Shown: positions 58,850 through 64,000 of the stretch, one piece after another | Layout: each line of letters begins with the position of its first letter | Position numbering within the stretch: position 1 is the first letter of the stretch | Assembly: GCA_050010595.1 (NCBI GenBank) | Contig: JBEKKS010000006.1 | Location: 67,737 to 131,736 of the forward strand | From: Palsa-513 sp050010595 | Lineage (GTDB): Bacteria > Actinomycetota > Thermoleophilia > Solirubrobacterales > Solirubrobacteraceae | Reading direction: 5' to 3' | DNA: 64,000 nt | The notes under the pieces: model-generated | What the model was told of the DNA's origin: nothing | The model's database searches: none | Seen by the model: the letters and a program-made list of their open reading frames with translations, nothing else | Made by a program: the position numbers and the translations under genes

Positions 58850-59824
58850 TCAGGCATAACCCCGCACGGCGACGGGAGCGCTGAAGCTCTCGGCGTTTGC
58901 ACCCCCGACGGCGCCCACGAACACGCGGAAGAAGCCGGCGCGCTTGAAGTGGAGGACGGTCGAGAAATGCGCGAGTCCGTTTTGCGTCGTGTTGGCGGTG
59001 ATGCCGCCACCAACGAGTCGCCAGGTGGTACCGAACAGCTCCTGGATCGCGTACTTGACGTCGGTCTCGGTGCCTGGGGCAACAGTGCCCGTGAACCGGG
59101 TTGCGAGATGCCCGCGCTTTCCGAGGCCACGCGTGTGGATCGTCACCTGGAGCGAGTCGGTTACTGACACCACGGACGAGATGACGCTCGGCGCGGCGAC
59201 GGTGACCACGCGGTACTGCGTGCTCGCCTCGAGTGCCGGGACCGTGAACGAGTACGCGCCGGTCGCACTGGTCAGCTCACTGTTGCCGACCTGCGTGAAG
59301 GTGCCGGTGTAGGGGTACGGATTCTGCTGAAGCGCGACAGCTCGGTTGCCGTTGCCGGTCCCCGAGAGCGTGCCTGCGACCGTCAGCAGGCCGCCGTAGG
59401 TGATCGGGTCGGGCGTTGCTGCGATCTGCAGCGAGAGCGGGATCTTCAGCGTCGTGAATGTCGCGTTCGCGCCGTAGACCGTTCCGTTCGTGTTGACCGC
59501 CACCAGCCGGTAGTCGTACTTCGTGAAGGCGGCGAGGCCCGTCACGGTTGCGGTCACCGCCTCCGTCGCCTTGCCCGCTGCAAGCGGGATCGGCGCCGAG
59601 GTCGAGCCGTAGGCCTTGCTCGTGCCGTACTCGAAGTACACCTCGGTCGCGGTGCCCTCGGGGTTTGCGCCGCCGTCGAGCGCGGCCGATTGGTAGCTGA
59701 TCTGTGACGCCGTGCCGGTCGTGGCCGTCGGCGGAGTCGCTGCGCTCGCGACACCCGCGGTGAGGGCGACGATGGCTACAGCCGCAGCCGCTAGTTGACA
59801 TGAATGTGCTGCTCGTTTTCGCAT
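58850..59824 (-). CDS. Secreted fibronectin-III-like protein
   Basis: 324 residues with a signal peptide (MRKRAAHSCQLAAAAVAIVA...ASA). An Fn3-like domain at about 30-125 carries ALDGGANPEGTATEVYFEYG and GLAAFTKYDYRLVAVN. Further beta-rich domains follow (PDPITYGGLLTVAGTLSG). A strong GAGGAGG site precedes the ATG. Such proteins are common surface or secreted proteins in Solirubrobacterales-like genomes; function unknown. Confidence 0.7.
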   Translation of the reverse strand: MRKRAAHSCQLAAAAVAIVALTAGVASAATPPTATTGTASQISYQSAALDGGANPEGTATEVYFEYGTSKAYGSTSAPIPLAAGKATEAVTATVTGLAAFTKYDYRLVAVNTNGTVYGANATFTTLKIPLSLQIAATPDPITYGGLLTVAGTLSGTGNGNRAVALQQNPYPYTGTFTQVGNSELTSATGAYSFTVPALEASTQYRVVTVAAPSVISSVVSVTDSLQVTIHTRGLGKRGHLATRFTGTVAPGTETDVKYAIQELFGTTWRLVGGGITANTTQNGLAHFSTVLHFKRAGFFRVFVGAVGGANAESFSAPVAVRGYA

Positions 59825-59945
59825 GAGTCCTCCTCGCTTGATTCCGCTTCTTGCAACACCTGCTACCCCGAGGAGTTGCAGCCGACGCCTGCGCTGCGCT
59901 GCGCTTAATAGCTGCTCAACGTTGCGTTTGGCCTAACCTTTGGCG

Positions 59946-60371
59946 ATGACCGATCAAGCGCAGGACCCGCTCTCGGACTTCGCAGCCCGCGCGGAGAGCC
60001 TGCTCGAGAGCGCTGCTCGTGGCCTGCTCGACGGTCCGCTGCTGGGCACGACGCTCGGCCGTGCGCTTGCGGCGCGCGCTCGTGCGACCCAGGCGCAGGA
60101 GGCGGCGATCGGCCTGCTCGGTGTCCCGAGCGCGGGCGATGTGGACCGGCTCACGCGGCGCGTGCGCCAGCTATCGGACCGCCTGGCGACGGTCGAGGAC
60201 TCGCTTGGCCGGATCGAGGGTGGACTGCGGCGGCAGGCTGACCAGCTCGACCGCCGCTTGGCGCATATCGAGCGTCAGCTGAGCACGGCTACTCGCGTAC
60301 TCGACGATCTCGAGGCATCGCTTCCCGAAGAGCCCGTCGCGGTCTCACGCGACCAGCCGACCCTGCGCTAG
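59946..60371 (+). CDS. Coiled-coil protein (phasin-like?)
   Basis: 141 residues (a TTG two codons upstream is possible). The N-terminal half has an amphipathic Ala/Leu-rich helix. The C-terminal half is a heptad coiled coil (RVRQLSDRLATVEDSLGRIE, then GLRRQADQLDRRLAHIERQL). It resembles granule-associated or phasin-type helical proteins, but no polyester synthesis gene is near. Not firmly assigned. Confidence 0.6.
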   Translation: MTDQAQDPLSDFAARAESLLESAARGLLDGPLLGTTLGRALAARARATQAQEAAIGLLGVPSAGDVDRLTRRVRQLSDRLATVEDSLGRIEGGLRRQADQLDRRLAHIERQLSTATRVLDDLEASLPEEPVAVSRDQPTLR

Positions 60372-60373
60372 CC

Positions 60374-61075
60374 TCACGCCGACAGGGCGGCCAGGCCGAG
60401 GCGCCCGACCGCGAGCCCGGCGTCGCTCAGCCTCCCCTGGTCGATCCGCTCGCGCGGGCCGACCAGGACGTCGGTGATCGCGAGCGCGCAGCCGACCTGG
60501 CAGCCGCGCAGCGCGCCGAGCGCGAACAGCGTCGCCGCCTCCATCTCCACGGCGAGCGCGCCGGCGGCTCGCCATGCCGCAAAGCGGGGCTCACCGACTT
60601 CGTAGAAGAGATCGCTGGAGACGACCATGCCGCTGCGCGCACCAGGTGCGGCGGAGCGCAGCGCGGCGAGCAGGGCCGGGTCCGCGCTCGCGTGCTCGCC
60701 GGCCCCGAGCGCGCGACTGGCTCCGTCGGCGGCGAGTGCCCGCTCGACGATCAGCAGCCCCCCGAGCTCGAGCTCGGGGACGAGCGCCCCGGCGGTGCCG
60801 ACCCGAACCGCGCGTCGAGCGCCGAGCGTGATCAGCTCCTCGAGCACGATCGCCGCCGAGGGCCCGCCCATCCCGGTCGACTGGATCGTCAACGGTGCGC
60901 CGTCGCGCGCAGTTCCCGTGTAACCCCACAGGCCCCGGTTGTGGTTGAACATGCGCGGCGCCGCGAGCAGCTCCTGCGCCAGGGCCAGCGCGCGGCCCGG
61001 GTCTCCCGGCAGCAGGACGCGCTCCGCGAGCTCTGCCGTCGGGTGGATGTGGATTGCGCGCGGTGGGTCGCTCAC
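60374..61075 (-). CDS. Purine/uridine nucleoside phosphorylase family (DeoD/Udp-like)
   Basis: 233 residues from GTG 61075. It starts with the family N-terminus AIHIHPTAELAERVLLPGDP and has STGMGGPSAAIVLEEL, RVGTAGAL, VVSSDLFYEVGEP, VEMEAATLFALG and ITDVLVG. It splits nucleosides with phosphate, for salvage. It is divergent from tilS-hpt; hpt also belongs to purine salvage, which supports the purine assignment. An ATG at 61135 would overlap tilS. Confidence 0.85.
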   Translation of the reverse strand: MSDPPRAIHIHPTAELAERVLLPGDPGRALALAQELLAAPRMFNHNRGLWGYTGTARDGAPLTIQSTGMGGPSAAIVLEELITLGARRAVRVGTAGALVPELELGGLLIVERALAADGASRALGAGEHASADPALLAALRSAAPGARSGMVVSSDLFYEVGEPRFAAWRAAGALAVEMEAATLFALGALRGCQVGCALAITDVLVGPRERIDQGRLSDAGLAVGRLGLAALSA

Positions 61076-61122
61076 AGCGGCCGAAGGTTGACAGCCACTG
61101 CCGCCGGCAGTACAGAAGAGCG

Positions 61123-62481
61123 GTGGATGAGTCACGACCGGTGATCGTCGAACGCGTGCTCGAGCGCGTCCGCGCCGGCGGTCTGCTCCGGGAGGGCGCG
61201 GCGCACGTCGTCCTCGTCTCGGGCGGGCGCGACTCGGTTTGCCTGCTCGACGTGCTCGTCGCGCTTGCCGACCCGGCGCGCCTGCACGTCATCCACGTCA
61301 ACTACGGGCTCCGCGGCGGCGCCTCCGACGGCGATGAGTTGCACGTGCGCTCCCTCTGCGAGCGCTACGAGGTTCGCTGCACGGTGCGGCGTGCGGCGTC
61401 GCTGCCTGAGCGCGGCAACCTCCAGGCCTGGGCGCGCGACCTGCGTTATGGAGCGGCGTCACAGCTCGCGCTGGAGGACGACGCCTTCGTCGTGACGGGC
61501 CACACCGCCTCCGACCAGGTCGAGACGGTCCTCTACCGGCTCGCCGCCTCGCCCGGGCGTAGGGCGCTGCTCGGTATGGCCTCGCGTGAAGGACGCCTGT
61601 TGCGCCCCTTGTTGTCGCTGACTCACGAGGACACCGGCGATTACTGCCGCGCCCGCGGGCTCGGCTGGCGTGAGGATGCGAGCAACGCCGACCCGCGCTT
61701 CGCCCGTGGCCGCGTCCGCCACGAGCTGCTTGACGCGATGCGGGCCGTGCATCCGTCCGCGGAGGCGAACGTCGCGCGCACAGCCGAGCTGTTGCGTGAC
61801 GAGGCCGCTGTGCTCGACCGCATCGTCGACGACGTGATCGCACAGCGGCAGGCAATCCCGATCGATGAGCTCCGCGGCCTGGACCGGTCGCTCGCGCGCC
61901 TCGTGCTCGTCCGCTTGGCCGAAGCGGCGGCGGGCGGCGCCCTGCTGCCGGCTGTCTCGGGCCGGCTGGGCGAGATCACGGCGCTGGCGCGCAACGGTGG
62001 CTCGGCGGCGCTCGATGTCGGCGATGGCGTGCGCGCGCTCGTCGAGTACGGAACCCTGCGGTTCGAGCGCCGCGGGCGCCAGACGGCGCCCGCGGAGGTC
62101 GCCCTGCCGGTGCCGGGACACGCGCGGTTTGGCGAGTGGACCCTCGCTTCGGAGCTGCGCGCTGCCAGCGGCGAGCAGGCGCTCGCTCATCGCTGCAGCG
62201 ACGGTAGCGTCGCCGTGCTCGACGCCGATCGGCTCGACCTCGGCGCGCTGCGCGTGCGAGGCTGGCGCGCGGGCGACTCGATCAGTCCCGTCGGCCTCGA
62301 CGGCACCAAGTCGCTCGCCGATCTCTTCGCCGATCGGCACCTGCCGCGGGCGCAGCGAGCCACGACGCCGGTTGTGGTCTGCGCCGGCGAGGTCGTCTGG
62401 GTCGCGTCGCTTGCGACGGCGTCGCGCGTGCGCGTGAGCCCGCAGACGCGTCGCGTCGCGCTGATCACCGCGAGTCACTAA
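61123..62481 (+). CDS. tilS: tRNA(Ile)-lysidine synthase
   Basis: 452 residues from GTG 61123. The PP-loop SGGRDS (33-38) is the ATP site; HVNYGLRGGASDGDE, TGHTASDQVETVLYRL and DASNADPRFARGRVRHELL are TilS signatures. A C-terminal domain (VRGWRAGDSISPVGLDGTKS) follows. It converts C34 of the AUA-reading tRNA-Ile to lysidine. The order tilS-hpt-ftsH is widely conserved. Confidence 0.93.
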   Translation: MDESRPVIVERVLERVRAGGLLREGAAHVVLVSGGRDSVCLLDVLVALADPARLHVIHVNYGLRGGASDGDELHVRSLCERYEVRCTVRRAASLPERGNLQAWARDLRYGAASQLALEDDAFVVTGHTASDQVETVLYRLAASPGRRALLGMASREGRLLRPLLSLTHEDTGDYCRARGLGWREDASNADPRFARGRVRHELLDAMRAVHPSAEANVARTAELLRDEAAVLDRIVDDVIAQRQAIPIDELRGLDRSLARLVLVRLAEAAAGGALLPAVSGRLGEITALARNGGSAALDVGDGVRALVEYGTLRFERRGRQTAPAEVALPVPGHARFGEWTLASELRAASGEQALAHRCSDGSVAVLDADRLDLGALRVRGWRAGDSISPVGLDGTKSLADLFADRHLPRAQRATTPVVVCAGEVVWVASLATASRVRVSPQTRRVALITASH

Positions 62482-62496
62482 TACACTCGCCCGGCA

Positions 62497-63027
62497 ATGG
62501 AAGACCACGATCTCGGCGATGTGCTCGTCGGCGCTGAGGACCTTCAGCGCCGCGTGCGGGAGCTCGGCGCCGACATTTCCCGCGACTACGCGGACCGCGA
62601 CCTGCTGCTGATCTGTGTCCTGAAAGGCGCCGTGCTGTTTCTCAGCGACCTGCTGCGGGCGATCGACGTGCCGTGCGAGATCGACTTCATGGCCGTCGCC
62701 TCCTACGGTTCGGCGACCGACTCCTCGGGCGTCGTGCGGATCATCAAGGACCTCGACGCTCCGATCGCGGGCCGCGATGTGCTGATCGTCGAGGACATCG
62801 TCGACTCCGGCCTCACGCTCCAGTACCTGCTGCGCAGTCTCGGTGCGCGCGAGCCTGCAAGCCTCGAGGTCTGCGCTCTCCTGACCAAGCCTGCGCGCCG
62901 CAAAGTGGACCTCCCGACGCGCTATGTCGGCTTCGAGATCGCGAATCGCTTTGCCGTCGGATACGGGCTCGATCTCGGCGAGCGCTACCGCAACCTTCCA
63001 TTCGTTGCCGCGCTGGCCGATAACTGA
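62497..63027 (+). CDS. hpt: Hypoxanthine phosphoribosyltransferase
   Basis: 176 residues. The PRPP-binding motif VLIVEDIVDSGLTL (95-108), ICVLKGAVLFLSDLLR and the C-terminal FEIANRFAVGYGLDLGERYR are diagnostic. It salvages hypoxanthine (and guanine) to nucleotides. It lies 15 bases after tilS and upstream of ftsH in the conserved cluster. Confidence 0.95.
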   Translation: MEDHDLGDVLVGAEDLQRRVRELGADISRDYADRDLLLICVLKGAVLFLSDLLRAIDVPCEIDFMAVASYGSATDSSGVVRIIKDLDAPIAGRDVLIVEDIVDSGLTLQYLLRSLGAREPASLEVCALLTKPARRKVDLPTRYVGFEIANRFAVGYGLDLGERYRNLPFVAALADN

Positions 63028-63146
63028 CCTGTGCGCGTCCTCGGGCTACCTGGCCTGGCCTGCATTTGCGGTGAAAGCGCCATGGTACGCTTGGATGCCT
63101 TGGCGACCTGGACGTCCCAGTACCTGTATCCCTACGGGAGCCCGCG

Positions 63147-64000
<854 letters not shown>

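Overview
The window is a gene-dense, very GC-rich chromosome segment with strong GC bias at third codon positions, GTG/TTG starts, many ATGA/GTGA start-stop overlaps and short intergenic gaps. A FadR-type regulator, an actinobacterial-type integration host factor, actinobacterial GH15 enzymes, HemQ, an FprA-type ferredoxin reductase, GerW and Gly-X-Y (collagen-like) tails together suggest an actinobacterium, most likely class Thermoleophilia (Solirubrobacterales-like). That placement is inference; no rRNA, tRNA or CRISPR array is visible.

Layout. 1-5.4 kb: partial DHA2 exporter with a divergent MarR regulator, UspA, LysR regulator, and a GAF sensor kinase/NarL regulator pair. 5.4-7.0 kb: flavin oxidoreductase of the UDP-galactopyranose mutase-like group. 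7.1-12.5 kb: type II fatty-acid synthesis operon fabH-fabG-acpP-fabF-accD-like-fabI. 12.8-16.8 kb: GntR regulator translationally coupled to a 2-oxoacid dehydrogenase (E1 alpha, E1 beta, E2; no E3). 16.9-22.6 kb: an ECF sigma factor fused to a zinc finger, a membrane span and a collagen-like tail, divergent from two tandem GH15 glycosidases. 22.7-26.8 kb: rubredoxin, GerW-like protein, bioD/bioF/bioB and a 70-residue biotin carrier. 26.8-31.9 kb: glycosyltransferase, acyltransferase, nitrilase, a cassette of four tiny membrane/envelope proteins, DegV and an unknown protein. 31.9-35.6 kb: Grx4-BolA, an A-type Fe-S carrier, DNA glycosylase, FprA and HemQ. 35.8-40.0 kb: GT4-flippase fusion, orphan histidine kinase, GIY-YIG protein. 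40.0-46.8 kb: metH, type III glutamine synthetase with two tiny upstream ORFs, mIHF-like protein. 47.1-49.5 kb: serine palmitoyltransferase-like enzyme divergent from a GNAT-fold protein of the bacterial ceramide synthase type. 49.6-60.4 kb: second DNA glycosylase, orphan substrate-binding lipoprotein, MoxR/VWA pair, secreted C5-epimerase-like protein, lipoprotein, acyl-CoA dehydrogenase, aldo/keto reductase, secreted Fn3-like protein. 60.4-64 kb: nucleoside phosphorylase divergent from tilS-hpt-ftsH (ftsH runs off the end).

How it fits together. Lipid and cofactor supply dominate: acetyl-CoA production, fatty-acid elongation, biotin synthesis and a biotin carrier, phosphatidic-acid synthesis, and possibly sphingoid-base/ceramide synthesis. 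Fe-S/heme genes (Grx4, BolA, A-type carrier, FprA, HemQ) sit together. The most interesting points are the possible sphingolipid gene pair, the single-chain membrane-anchored sigma factor, and the leader ORFs with tandem repeats before glnN. All functions come from reading motifs and context; no database search was made.
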